From Thauera sp. 28 (GTDB lineage: Bacteria; Pseudomonadota; Gammaproteobacteria; Burkholderiales; Rhodocyclaceae): DNA of 64,000 bases. The stretch lies in contig NZ_AMXA01000008.1 of assembly GCF_000310145.2 (NCBI RefSeq), positions 62,001 to 126,000 on the forward strand, read 5' to 3'. The position numbers and the translations under genes were made by a program. This document shows, one piece after another, positions 47,697 through 62,500 of the stretch; position 1 is the stretch's first letter, and the number at the start of each line of letters is the position of its first letter. The notes beneath the pieces were generated by a model that was not told where the DNA came from, did no database searches, and worked only from the letters and a program-made list of their open reading frames with translations.

Positions 47697-49742
47697 TCAG
47701 GGCTCCATCCTGCGTTCGCCCGCAATCTCGGGGTAACGTACGTAGTCCACCAGGTCCTGAATTTCCTGCGGCGGCGGCTTGGTCAGCAGGCTCACCACCA
47801 CGATGGTGACGAAGCCCAGCGGTACGCCGAACACCCCGGCCGAGATCGGATTGATGTCGAACCAAGCGTTGGCCATCGAGCCGCCGAAGAACGCATGCGT
47901 GCGTACGACGTAGAGGAGCGTAACCGACAGGCCGACGAGCATGCCTGCGACCGCACCCGGCCGGTTTGCGCGTTTCCAGAAAATGCCAAGCACCAGCGCC
48001 GGGAAGAAGGCCGAGGCGCCGATCGAGAACGCGAGCCCGACCATGAAGAGGATATTGTCCGGGCGCAACGAGGCCACCCAGGCAGCGACCACCGCCACCA
48101 CCAGCAGCTGGGACTTCGAGATCACCAGCCGGCGGTGGGCAGTCGCCTGCGGGTTGACCACCTTGTAGTACAGGTCATGAGAGAGCGCATTCGATATCGT
48201 CAGCAACAGGCCGTCGGCGGTCGACAAGGCTGCCGCCAGGCCCCCTGCGGCGACCAGGCCCGACACCACGTAAGGCAAGCCGGCAATCTCGGGCGTCGCG
48301 AGCACGATCACGTCGGTATTGATCCGCAACTCTGCGAGCTGCAGGATGCCATCGCCGTTGAGATCCTCGATCCTGACCAGGCCGACCTTGCCCCAGGACG
48401 CCACCCAGTCGGGCAAGATGCTCAGGCTCGAGCCGACCACGTTGTGATAGACCTCCCACTTTGCGAACACGGCGTAGGCCGGCGCGGTCACGTAGAGCAG
48501 GAAGATGAAGAACAGCGACCACATCACCGATCGCCGCGCCTCCATCACCCCCGGCGTCGTGTAGTAGCGCATCAGGATGTGCGGCAGCGCCGCAGTGCCC
48601 ACCATCAGCACGAACATCAGGGCGAGGAAGTTGTTGCGCGCCACCCGCGATTCGTGCTCGTCTCCCCCAGGGTGGGCCTCGGCATGCCGAGGCGGCGGCT
48701 TCGAGCGCTCGAGCGCTTCGGCACGCGCACGGGCCCACACCTGCTGGGCCTCGGCGGGGCTGCGCGGCAGATCGCGCAGCGCCCGCTCGGTGAGCGCAAT
48801 CTCGCGCGCCGGGGCATCGTTCAGGCGCATGTCGTTGAGACGCTCGATGAGTACGCGGCGCTCGATCTCCAGCGACTCCGGCAGCGCCTCCAGCATCGCA
48901 CTGTAGTTCTGCGCACGCTGGCGGTACATGGCGCGCACCTCGACCTCGGCCGGCGCCTGTAGCAGGTGATCCTCCTGTGCGCTGATCTGCTGCAGCACCG
49001 TCCCATACACTGCCTGCGGAATCGGTATCCCGGTCAGCTTGTAGGACAGGATCACCACCGGAACCAGATAGGCGATGATCAGGATCACGTACTGCGCAAC
49101 CTGGGTCCAGGTCACCGCGCGCATCCCCCCCAGGAAGGAACACACCAGGATCCCCGCCAGTCCGATGAAGAGCCCGATCTCGAACTCGACGCTGACGAAG
49201 CGGCTCGTCACCAGCCCCACCCCATAGATCTGCGCGACCAGATAGACGAAGCTTGCGAGCACCGCTGCGGCAAGCCCGACCAGGCGAGCGACGTTGCCCT
49301 GGTAACGCGCGCCGAGGAAGTCGGGGATCGTGTACTGGCCGAACTTGCGCAGATAGGGGGCGAGCAGCAAGGCCACGAGCACGAAACCGCCCGTCCACCC
49401 GGTCACGAAGGCCAGCCCCTCGAAGCCGCTGAAATAGAGCGTGCCGGCCAGGCCGATGAACGAGGCCGCGCTCATCCAGTCTGCAGCGGTGGCCATGCCG
49501 TTGAACATGGCCGGCACCCGCCGCCCGGCGACGTAGTACTCGGACACGTCGGAGGTCCGGCTCATGACGCCAATGCCGGCATAGACGGCAATGGTGACGA
49601 ACAGGAAGACGTGGCCGATGACCCGCTCGGACAGGCCAAGGTACTCGCCCACCGCAAGCAGGACCACGAACAGCGCGAAGGTCCCCGTATACCAGCCGTA
49701 GTAACGCCTGAGCTGGCGGTTGAAGCCGGCGTTGCGCCTCAA
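47697..49742 (-). CDS. Sodium:solute symporter, ActP/VC_2705-like, with EF-hand loop
   Basis: A 681-residue transporter of the SSS family with about 13 spans (GRRVPAMFNGMATAADWMSAASFIG; GLAAALSTADGLLLTISNALSHDLYY). It most resembles acetate/carboxylate permeases beside acs. It carries two long hydrophilic insertions. One (about 265-370) is Arg/Glu-rich and helical. The other contains a canonical EF-hand loop, DLNGDGILQLAE (48330-48365), suggesting calcium binding. The start is uncertain. I chose a TTG at 49742, six bases after GGAGG. A GTG at 49772 is possible but lacks a ribosome site. It is the last gene of the sensing operon. Confidence 0.85.
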   Translation of the reverse strand: MRRNAGFNRQLRRYYGWYTGTFALFVVLLAVGEYLGLSERVIGHVFLFVTIAVYAGIGVMSRTSDVSEYYVAGRRVPAMFNGMATAADWMSAASFIGLAGTLYFSGFEGLAFVTGWTGGFVLVALLLAPYLRKFGQYTIPDFLGARYQGNVARLVGLAAAVLASFVYLVAQIYGVGLVTSRFVSVEFEIGLFIGLAGILVCSFLGGMRAVTWTQVAQYVILIIAYLVPVVILSYKLTGIPIPQAVYGTVLQQISAQEDHLLQAPAEVEVRAMYRQRAQNYSAMLEALPESLEIERRVLIERLNDMRLNDAPAREIALTERALRDLPRSPAEAQQVWARARAEALERSKPPPRHAEAHPGGDEHESRVARNNFLALMFVLMVGTAALPHILMRYYTTPGVMEARRSVMWSLFFIFLLYVTAPAYAVFAKWEVYHNVVGSSLSILPDWVASWGKVGLVRIEDLNGDGILQLAELRINTDVIVLATPEIAGLPYVVSGLVAAGGLAAALSTADGLLLTISNALSHDLYYKVVNPQATAHRRLVISKSQLLVVAVVAAWVASLRPDNILFMVGLAFSIGASAFFPALVLGIFWKRANRPGAVAGMLVGLSVTLLYVVRTHAFFGGSMANAWFDINPISAGVFGVPLGFVTIVVVSLLTKPPPQEIQDLVDYVRYPEIAGERRMEP

Positions 49743-49776
49743 TCCGGGCCTCCGCGGGCAAGGCCGGCACACGCCA

Positions 49777-52035
49777 TCAGTACTTGATCCGCGCGTAGTA
49801 GGTCTTCTCGGCGGCCTCGCGCGCCTCACGCAAGGTTCGTATGCCGCGCTCCGCCAGCAGCGGAACGAGCTTGAGGAACACTTCTGCGGTCACGATCGCG
49901 TCACCCAGCGCAGTATGACGACCGATGATGGTCAGGCCCATGCGCTCGGCAATCGCCTCGAGCCTGTGCGACTCCTGATTGGGGTGGATCACCGCCGACA
50001 GCAACAGCGTGTCGATGACCGGCTGGTCGAACTTCAGCCCCGTCTGCGCCTCCTTGAGCTGCAGGAAACGCATGTCGAACGCAGCGTTGTGCGCGATCAG
50101 CACGGTATCGGCAGCAAACGCGTGGAAGGCCGGCAGTACCTTGTCGACGGTCGGCTGGCCACGCAACATGTCCGAGGTGATGCCGTGTATCTTGGCCGAT
50201 TCGGCCGCAAGCGGACGCTGCGGGTCGATGAGCTGCTCGAACGATTCGCTGCGCAGCAGCTTGCCGTTGAGGATGCGGGTGGCGCCGATCTGGATGATCT
50301 CGTCGCCCTGGGACGGATTCAGGCCGGTGGTCTCGGTGTCGAAGACGGTGTAGGTCAACTCAGAGAGCAGGCGGTCCTCGAGGCCATGGGATCGGTCAGA
50401 CCAGGCAAAGAGGTCGAAATCGTAGTACTCCGGCCGGCTCTCGCCACGCAGGTAGTTGTCGACGACTGCCGCTTCCTGCGGCGTGGCCGCGGGCAGCACA
50501 ATGCGGAAGAACGCGCGGTGACGCACCTTCTCGCGCTCGAGCCACATCTCGCCATCATGCCGGTCGATGACGTCGCGCACCGTGAGCGGACTGCTTTCGC
50601 CCTCGATCTGCATCGGTTCGAGTTCCCAGCTCATCACCGTCTCGGTGCTCATGGCCTGGCCTTGCCAGATGAGGTCAAGATGCAGCAGCCGCCCTGCGCC
50701 GCTGAGCCGGAAACGGATTTCTCGCACTTCGAATTCGTCGGACAGGCGGCTCGCCAGATATGTGATTGCCTGCATGAGCGAGAAGCTGTCGACCTTCATC
50801 CACAGCGACTCGTCGACCTCCTCGAGCTTGGTGCGCAGCGAAATGCGGCTCTCGATGCGCCTCTGCACCGCCGAGATCAGGTCGGCGCCGAGCATCTCCT
50901 CCAACGGCCAGCGCGCCTTGAGCGAGTCGGCAAACTCGTTTGCGGTCTGGTTGAGACGGCTTCCCATTGCCTCGACCTCGTCGCGGATCACACCACGGAA
51001 GCGCTGGCGCATCTCGTCGGGCAAATCGGCATAGTCGAGCATCTCGGCCGCCGCGCGCACGTTCGCCAGCGAGGCGCGATTGCCTTCGGTCAGCGAATGC
51101 AGCATCTGATCGCGACGCGACTCGGTCTCGAAGTTGCGCGTGATGTTGTCGAGCATGAGGATGAAGCCGGTCAGTGTGCGTTCGGGCGCAACGGCCGGCT
51201 CGCTGTCCGCCGCTTCGGCTGCGGCACTGCCTTGCGTCGGCTCGACCACCGCCACTGCATCGGCCGCGGCATCGCTGCGCGGGGGGGCGATCACCGACAG
51301 CACCGGGGCCATCTGCACGCGCAGCAGTTGCCCCGCCTTGGTGGTGGTGACGAAATTGGCCTGCGGCTGCGCAACACCGCGGCGCAGGCGCTGCTGGATG
51401 GTGTCGAGCGCGTGCGCAATGAGGTTGCGCTCGAATACGCCGTAGATCGATCGCCCAAGGCCGATCAGCTCACCGCCACCGGCCACAGCCGGCGCATCCG
51501 AGAGCGCCCTGAACTGCGTGCGCGCACGGTTGTTGTAGAGCAGGATACGGCCATCGAGATTGCACACGACCACACTCTGCGTGAGCTCGGACATGAGTGC
51601 CGCCAGGCGGTTCTTCTCGAGCTCGACGGACTCCTTGGCGCGCGTGATCTGCGCCTCGACGTCGGTCAGCAACTCGTCACGCTGGGTGGCAAGCTCGTTG
51701 GCGGCGACTGCAAGCGCCTGCACTTCGGGCGGCCCGTCGGGCTGCACTCGAAAGCCACGATTGGCTCCCAGCATCAGGCGCAGGTGTTCCGACATGCGCA
51801 GCAGGCCCTGCACGTACTGCCGAAACAGCGCGCGCACCACACCCACGCCGGCCGCAAAGCCCAGCGCCGTGAGCATCGTCCCCAGGGTCAGGTGGGGGGC
51901 GATCACCTGGATCAGCTGCTGGCGTCCCTCGTCCTGTGTCTCAACCCAGATGATCAGCGCTGTCAGCAGAAAAGGGCCGGTCATGAGCAGGAACAGCACG
52001 ATCACCGCGAGTATGAAACGCGTACGTGCCTGCAT
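49777..52035 (-). CDS. Membrane PAS/pseudo-histidine-kinase fused to DnaQ-type 3'-5' exonuclease
   Basis: A 752-residue protein. Two N-terminal spans (about 7-32 and 50-70), a helical HAMP-like linker and a PAS-like domain (about 120-190) precede a region shaped like HisKA plus ATPase (about 290-520). There the phospho-His is missing (LTEGNRASLANVR where SHELRTPL would be) and the ATPase lacks clear N and G boxes. From about 560 comes an intact DEDDh exonuclease: FDTETTGL, HNAAFDMRFL, and RHTALGDAIVTAEVF with the catalytic His and Asp. Substrate and role are unknown. It lies 3 bp after a CheY-like gene and 34 bp before the symporter. Confidence 0.85.
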   Translation of the reverse strand: MQARTRFILAVIVLFLLMTGPFLLTALIIWVETQDEGRQQLIQVIAPHLTLGTMLTALGFAAGVGVVRALFRQYVQGLLRMSEHLRLMLGANRGFRVQPDGPPEVQALAVAANELATQRDELLTDVEAQITRAKESVELEKNRLAALMSELTQSVVVCNLDGRILLYNNRARTQFRALSDAPAVAGGGELIGLGRSIYGVFERNLIAHALDTIQQRLRRGVAQPQANFVTTTKAGQLLRVQMAPVLSVIAPPRSDAAADAVAVVEPTQGSAAAEAADSEPAVAPERTLTGFILMLDNITRNFETESRRDQMLHSLTEGNRASLANVRAAAEMLDYADLPDEMRQRFRGVIRDEVEAMGSRLNQTANEFADSLKARWPLEEMLGADLISAVQRRIESRISLRTKLEEVDESLWMKVDSFSLMQAITYLASRLSDEFEVREIRFRLSGAGRLLHLDLIWQGQAMSTETVMSWELEPMQIEGESSPLTVRDVIDRHDGEMWLEREKVRHRAFFRIVLPAATPQEAAVVDNYLRGESRPEYYDFDLFAWSDRSHGLEDRLLSELTYTVFDTETTGLNPSQGDEIIQIGATRILNGKLLRSESFEQLIDPQRPLAAESAKIHGITSDMLRGQPTVDKVLPAFHAFAADTVLIAHNAAFDMRFLQLKEAQTGLKFDQPVIDTLLLSAVIHPNQESHRLEAIAERMGLTIIGRHTALGDAIVTAEVFLKLVPLLAERGIRTLREAREAAEKTYYARIKY

Positions 52036-52038
52036 CGA

Positions 52039-52407
52039 TCAGCCCTCCAGCAGGCTGCGTACCTTTTCCACCAGCTCCTTGGTGGAAAAGGGCTTGGTCA
52101 TGTAGGCGTCTGCCCCCAGGGCGAGGCCCTTGGCAACTTCGGTGTCGCGCCCCTTCGCGGTCAGCATCAGGATGCGCACCGACGCCAGCGCCGGATCAGC
52201 CTTGATTTCCTGGCAAACCTCGAAACCACTCTTCTTGGGCATCATCACATCGAGCAGGACCAGATCAGGCTGGTCGGCACGGATGCGCTGCACGGCTTCC
52301 TCACCGTCATTGGCGATCGCCACCTCGAAGCCTTCGCGCTTCATGAGGAACTCGAGCGAAATGACGATGTTCTGCTCATCGTCGGCAATCAATATTCTCT
52401 TGTTCAT
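52039..52407 (-). CDS. CheY-like single-domain response regulator
   Basis: A 122-residue receiver domain: acidic pair ADDE at 8-11, phospho-acceptor Asp53 in LLDVMMP, Thr in LTAKG, and Lys in TKPFS. There is no output domain. The gene has a strong GGAGGAG site. It sits between the symporter-kinase fusion, its probable phosphodonor, and the pseudo-kinase/exonuclease, a possible target. Confidence 0.9.
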   Translation of the reverse strand: MNKRILIADDEQNIVISLEFLMKREGFEVAIANDGEEAVQRIRADQPDLVLLDVMMPKKSGFEVCQEIKADPALASVRILMLTAKGRDTEVAKGLALGADAYMTKPFSTKELVEKVRSLLEG

Positions 52408-52425
52408 TCAGACTCCTCCCCGCCA

Positions 52426-55182
<2,757 letters not shown>

Positions 55183-55195
55183 CGCGCCCTCCCCA

Positions 55196-55393
55196 TCAGC
55201 GCGCGCCCCGCTCGACGATCCAGGCCACCGCGACGATCAGCGCAAGCCATGTGCCGAACAGGTAGACGTGCAGCAACGGCAGTCCGAACAGGCTCAACTG
55301 CCGGTCGAACAAGGACAGGATCGGATAATTGAGCAACAGCATGCCGGCGATGAACACGGCCACCAGGCGCTGCCCGGCCAGTCCCTTGCGCAT
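55196..55393 (-). CDS. Small two-span membrane protein upstream of the symporter-kinase
   Basis: A 65-residue protein with two hydrophobic segments (about 9-27 and 38-58) joined by a short loop (SLFDRQLSLFGLPL). Size and position recall the small accessory subunits (DUF485/DUF4212-like) encoded beside SSS symporters, but I could not assign the family. The second of two adjacent ATGs is chosen, five bases after GGAGG. The stop is 13 bp before the symporter-kinase gene, so they are co-transcribed. Confidence 0.7.
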   Translation of the reverse strand: MRKGLAGQRLVAVFIAGMLLLNYPILSLFDRQLSLFGLPLLHVYLFGTWLALIVAVAWIVERGAR

Positions 55394-55587
55394 CATGACC
55401 TCCCATGATGTCGGCCCTGCCACAATGGCGAACGCGCCGCCCCGCTCTTGCAGGCGGGGTCGGCGCTTCGCACGATCAGGAAGCACGCATTGCGCGTGCC
55501 CGGTCTCCCCCCATGTGCCCGGATACGTGCCCGGGCCTCCCCCTGTCGTTCATTGGCGGCCGGACCCGCAGGCCCGGCCGTGTCGGA
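55394..55587. other. Intergenic region between acs and the sensing operon
   Basis: These 194 bases follow the acs stop on the minus strand. A GGCCGG/CCGGCC hairpin (55558-55579) directly after acs may end its transcript, though it lacks a U-tract. A second GC hairpin (CCCCGC...GCGGGG) lies at about 55441-55460. No clear promoter was found for the downstream operon. Confidence 0.4.
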
Positions 55588-57552
<1,965 letters not shown>

Positions 57553-57690
57553 GCTCACCTCTCCTCAACTGTTCAAATGGTTGAAGCTGACCCTTTGCGG
57601 GTCCTCGACTGGTTGGTTCCAGTCTTGAAATCGGTTGCTGTAGCCGCTGACTCGGCTGCTGCCGGATCGCAGGCATTTAAGAGCTTGTAT

Positions 57691-57711
57691 CTTACACAGG
57701 ACTTACACAGG
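57691..57711. repeat. Two direct repeats of CTTACACAGG, 11 bp apart
   Basis: Copies at 57691-57700 and 57702-57711 recur on the same helical face, about 140-160 bp upstream of the acs ATG in the acs-fumarase gap. They could be regulator-binding half-sites. No -35/-10 pair is clear for acs. Confidence 0.45.
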
Positions 57712-57751
57712 GCCAACAAGGCTCCGAACCGACGCTGCGCGCGCTCGGTGC

Positions 57752-57757
57752 TAGAAT
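57752..57757 (+). promoter_or_regulatory. Candidate -10 for the fumarase gene
   Basis: TAGAAT lies 70 bp before the fumarase ATG. No good -35 is seen. Call by similarity only. Confidence 0.35.
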
Positions 57758-57827
57758 CCCGCGGTTGATCGAATACTGCGATCCAACTGCGCCATTCTGC
57801 CCCCATGCCATCCGGAGACCAAGCGTC

Positions 57828-59360
57828 ATGACGATTATTCGCGAAGAAGACCTCATTCAGTCGATTGCGGATGCGTTCCAGTACATCAGCTACTACCACC
57901 CGCTCGACTACATCCAGGCCCTCGGCGAAGCCTACGAGCGCGAGGAAAGCCCGGCCGCGAAGGACGCCATCGCACAGATCCTCACCAATTCTCGCATGGC
58001 TGCCGAAGGCCATCGCCCGATCTGTCAGGATACCGGCATTGCCGTGGTCTTTCTCAAGGTCGGCATGAATGTGCAGTGGGACGCAAGGATGAGCGTCCAG
58101 GAGATGATCAACGAGGGCGTGCGCCGCGCCTATAACAGCCCCGACAACATGCTGCGCGCGTCGGTGCTGCTCGACCCGGCCGGCAAGCGCCAGAACAGCA
58201 AGGACAACACCCCGGCGGTGGTGCACTACGAGATCGTCCCCGGCGACGATGTCGAGGTCATCTGTGCGGCCAAGGGCGGCGGCTCCGAGAACAAGTCGAA
58301 GATGGTGATGCTCAACCCGTCGGATTCGATCGTGGACTGGGTCATCAAGACCGTACCGACCATGGGCGCCGGCTGGTGTCCACCGGGCATCCTTGGCATC
58401 GGCATCGGCGGCACGCCCGAGAAGGCCATGCTGCTGGCCAAGGAATCGCTCATGGAGCCGGTGAACATCCACGAACTGCGCGAGAAGGCCGCCTCGGGCG
58501 CCAAGCTGAGCCGGGTGGAGGAACTGCGCCTCGAGTTGATGGACAAGGTCAACGCGCTCGGCATCGGCGCCCAGGGCCTGGGCGGTCTGACCACCGTGCT
58601 CGACGTCAAGATCATGGACTACCCGACCCACGCCGCGTCGCTGCCGGTTGCCATGATTCCCAACTGTGCCGCTACCCGCCACGTGCACTTCCATCTCGAC
58701 GGCTCCGGCCCGGCCCACCTGCCGACGCCCAGGCTGGAGGACTGGCCCCAGGTCACCTGGAAGGCCGACACCAACGTCGCCACCCGCGTGAACCTCGACA
58801 CCCTCACCAAGGAAGAGGTCGCCTCGTGGAAGCCGGGCCAGATCCTGCTGCTCAACGGCAAGATGCTCACCGGCCGCGATGCTGCGCACAAGCGCATCGC
58901 CGACATGCTGGAAAAGGGCGAAAAGCTGCCGGTCGACTTCACCAACCGCGTCATCTACTACGTTGGCCCGGTCGACCCGGTGCGCGACGAAGTCGTCGGC
59001 CCCGCCGGCCCCACCACGGCCACCCGCATGGACAAGTTCACCCGCATGATGCTCGAGAAGACCGGGCTCATCTCGATGATCGGCAAGTCCGAGCGCGGCC
59101 CGGTCGCCATCGAGGCCATCAAGGACAACAGGTCGGCCTATCTGATGGCGGTCGGCGGCGCGGCCTACCTGGTATCCAAGGCGATCAAGGAAGCGAAGGT
59201 CGTCGGTTTCGAAGACCTCGGCATGGAAGCGATCTACGAATTCACCGTGCAGGACATGCCGGTGACGGTCGCGGTCGACGCCAATGGCACCAGTGTGCAT
59301 AACACCGGCCCGAAGGAATGGCAGGCCCGGATCGGCAAGATCCCGCTCGCTGTCGCCTGA
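57828..59360 (+). CDS. fumA: Class I (iron-sulfur) fumarate hydratase
   Basis: A 510-residue enzyme converting fumarate to malate in the TCA cycle. It is oxygen-sensitive and uses a 4Fe-4S cluster. The three cluster cysteines are in PICQDTG (Cys66), GWCPPG and PNCAATRH. The alpha and beta domains are joined in one chain (KGGGSENKSKM; VGPAGPTTATRMDKF), as in FumA/FumB. I chose the ATG at 57828 with a GGAG site. It is divergent from acs. The symbol could equally be fumB. Confidence 0.94.
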   Translation: MTIIREEDLIQSIADAFQYISYYHPLDYIQALGEAYEREESPAAKDAIAQILTNSRMAAEGHRPICQDTGIAVVFLKVGMNVQWDARMSVQEMINEGVRRAYNSPDNMLRASVLLDPAGKRQNSKDNTPAVVHYEIVPGDDVEVICAAKGGGSENKSKMVMLNPSDSIVDWVIKTVPTMGAGWCPPGILGIGIGGTPEKAMLLAKESLMEPVNIHELREKAASGAKLSRVEELRLELMDKVNALGIGAQGLGGLTTVLDVKIMDYPTHAASLPVAMIPNCAATRHVHFHLDGSGPAHLPTPRLEDWPQVTWKADTNVATRVNLDTLTKEEVASWKPGQILLLNGKMLTGRDAAHKRIADMLEKGEKLPVDFTNRVIYYVGPVDPVRDEVVGPAGPTTATRMDKFTRMMLEKTGLISMIGKSERGPVAIEAIKDNRSAYLMAVGGAAYLVSKAIKEAKVVGFEDLGMEAIYEFTVQDMPVTVAVDANGTSVHNTGPKEWQARIGKIPLAVA

Positions 59361-59394
59361 GATCGCCTCACACCCTGCTCGGGGTAATCGCAAG

Positions 59395-59428
59395 GGCCAC
59401 CGCCTGGACGTTGAGGCAGGCGGTGGCC
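59395..59428 (+). terminator. Hairpin after the fumarase gene
   Basis: A perfect 11-bp stem (GGCCACCGCCT / AGGCGGTGGCC) with a 12-nt loop lies 35 bp after the stop codon. It lacks a T-run, so it may stabilise the 3' end rather than terminate. Confidence 0.5.
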
Positions 59429-59435
59429 AGGAAAC

Positions 59436-59508
59436 CTCGCGGCTGGCGCAGCTCCCACGGGGCAACGAAGCGCCTTGGGCTTGCTGTAGGAGCGGCGCCA
59501 GCCGCGAG
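59436..59508. repeat. REP pair in inverted orientation (REPIN-like)
   Basis: A perfect 14-bp inverted repeat (CTCGCGGCTGGCGC at 59436-59449, its complement at 59495-59508) bounds two REP-like units. The right unit contains TGTAGGAGCGGCGCCAGC, a form known from Pseudomonas-type REPs. The left is a slightly altered copy. Such pairs are mobilised by RAYT transposases encoded elsewhere. It occupies the gap between convergent genes. Confidence 0.7.
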
Positions 59509-59549
59509 CCTCTGTAAGCGCCCGCGTGCATCGCAGTCGCGCATCGATC

Positions 59550-62500
59550 CTACGCGAGCAGCCTGTTTATCTGTCCGAGCATCACGTCCAGGCGCCTGCG
59601 CACCGCGCCAAGCCCCTCGACGACGGCCGCTGCATCGGCCGCCCGGTAGTGTGCCGCAAGCGTCTCGATGGTCTCATGGAGCAAGTCGTGCGCCTGCGCC
59701 AGCTCGCGCAGCACGACCTCTTCATGACGCTGCTCGGCAAGCGCGAGCTCGATCCAGCGCCCGAGACTGCAGCCATGAACCACAAGCCGGTTGTCGATCT
59801 GCGTGCCATCGGCAATCTTGGCGGCAAGCGCGCGTACCAAGGCGCGGTGCTCGACCTGCGCATACACCAAGGCAAGCTCCTCGCGTGACAGCGCTGACTG
59901 TCGTCGCCAGCTCGCCGGCGGCGCCCATATGGCAACCCACTGCGGCAGGGACTCACCCTCCATCGGCCGTGCAATGACATAGCCCTGCCCGACCTCGCAC
60001 CCGAGCTGGAGCAGCACCCTGCCATGGGCCTCCGACTCCACGCCCTCGGCCACCACCTCCCGGCGGAAGGCGTGTGCAAGCCCCATAACCGCTTCGAGAA
60101 TTGCAAGATCCTCAGGGTCGTCGAGCATCTCGCGCACGAACAGCTGGTCGATCTTGAGACGTGCGGCGGGCAGGCGCTTGAGGTAGGCCAGCCCCGAATA
60201 GCCGGTCCCGAAGTCATCAAGCGCGAAACTGACGCCGATGCGCGCACAAGCCTCCACGATCTGCGTCACCCGCGTCATGCTCTCGAGCGCGCTGCTCTCG
60301 AGCACCTCGAGTTCGAGACTGCCCGGTGCCAAGCCCGGATGACCGGTCAAGGCCTCCTGAAGGCGCATCATGAAATCCGGGGCCTGAAGGTGGCGCGCCG
60401 AGATATTGACGCTCACCGGCACCGTCAGCCCCAAGCTCTTCCAGCGCTCGAGCTGCTCGAGCGCTGCCGAGATCACCCAATCACCCAATGCCACGGCCAC
60501 CGGCTGGTCCTCGACCATAGGCAGGAAGGCCGCCGGCTCGATCAGGCCCAGCTCGGGATGCTGCCAGCGGATGAGCGCCTCGACGCCAGTGAGCGCCCCG
60601 CTGCGCATATTGACCTTGGGCTGGTAGAACAGGACGAACTCGTCATTGGCAAGCGCTTCGTGGATCCGCGCCACGCCCTCGTGCCGCCCGCGCACATCGC
60701 GGTCCTGGTCGGTGTCGAAGAAATGATAGCGATTCTTGCCCGCAAGCTTGGCCTGGTACATGGCCAGATCGGCCTGGCGCAGCAGTTGGTCGGGCTCCAG
60801 CGCCTCCTCCTGAGGGTAGAGCGTCAGCCCGATGCTGGCCGAAACCTGGAGCTCCGCGCCACCCACCTGCACCACCTGGGCGACCGCCTGAAGCAGGCGC
60901 TGGACGAGGTGCTTGCAGGCAGGCAAGTCCGGCAGATCCACCAGCACCGCGACGAACTCGTCGCCACCGAGCCGCGACACGCTGTCAGCGTCGCGCAAGG
61001 TGCCCTTCATGCGCGCGGCCACCGTCGTCAACAACTGGTCGCCGACGTGGTGCCCATGGCCGTCGTTGACCTCCTTGAAGCCGTCCAGATCGATGTAGGC
61101 CACCGCCAGCAACTGGCCCCGTCGCCGCGCCTGCGCCATGCTGCGACTCAGGCGGTCATGGAGCAGCACGCGATTGGGCAGGCCGGTCAGCGCATCATAG
61201 TGGGCAACGTACTTCAGTTGCGCCTCGTGTTCTTTCTGGATGGTGATGTCGTTGAGCGTCCCGGAGATCCCCTGCACCTCCCGCCCGGCACCGAATACCG
61301 GGCGGGCATGGAGCTCGACCCAACGAAACCCTCCGCCGACCCGCAGGTAACGCAGTGCCTGCGTGCACGAGGCTTCCTCGCGCCGCAAGAGCAACTCGAA
61401 CACCTCCTGATGGAGATGGCGGTCATCCGGGTGCACATAATCGACGAACGGCCTGCCGATGCTCGCCTCGACCGCGAAACCGGTCAGCTCATGCCAGGCC
61501 CTGTTCAGGAACGCGCAGCGCCCATCTGCATCCACCTGAAAGATGACCTCGCGCACGCTCTCGACCACGGAGCGGTAACGCGCCTCGCTCTCGCGCAGGC
61601 TCTCGTCAACCCGCTTGCGCTCGATCACACCGGCCAGGGCATTGCCGACCAGGCTCATCAAGGTCTTTTCCTCGCCCGACCATTGCCGGCGGCAGCGTAC
61701 CGAATCGAGGCCTACGAAACCCAGCAGCCGGCCGTTAACCACCATTGGCGCCGCCAGCGTTGACTGGATGCCCTGCGACTGGAGCAGCTCACGATCCTGA
61801 CGCGCACACTCCGGCAACAGGGAAACATCGGGGAAATCCACGATCTCGAGACGCTTGATGATCTGGCAGAACAGCGAGCCCTCGAAGCCCACGCCCTGCA
61901 GGTTGTGCGCTTGTGGCGAGACGCCCGGCGCACACCATTCGTGCGTGTTGCTGACGCTGCGACCGTCCTCGGTGATATCGAACACGAATGCGCGGTCGGC
62001 ATCCGCATAGCGTCCGATCTGCGCCAGGGCACGCAGAACAAGGCCATCGACCTCGTCCGCCCGCGCGGGCATCAATTCCGATGAGATACGCGCCACCATC
62101 CGGCCGAAGGCGATACGACGCGTCAGTGCAGCCTCGCCACGCTCGCGGATCAGCTCCGCACTGACCGGACCGTCGAAGATCTCAAGCAGCTCGCGCACAC
62201 CCTGCTGGTCATCCAGCGGCCGTCTCGACATTCCGACCATCAAACCCAGTGCCTGCCCCTCCTTGTCGGCGAGCGGCACACCGCAATAGGCCTCATAAGC
62301 ACCGTCCCGCAAGCCGGGATCATCGGGAAAACGCGCCGCAACACCGCTGCCGATGACCACGCTCCCGCCCTGAAGCGCCAGCTCCGACGGTGTTCCAGCC
62401 AGCACGTAGCTGAACGGCTGAACTGCCGCGCCGTCCTTCCAGCCGGCACGCACATTGATACGGCCGCCCTCTTCCAGGCATTGCCCAACGAACACCAGAT

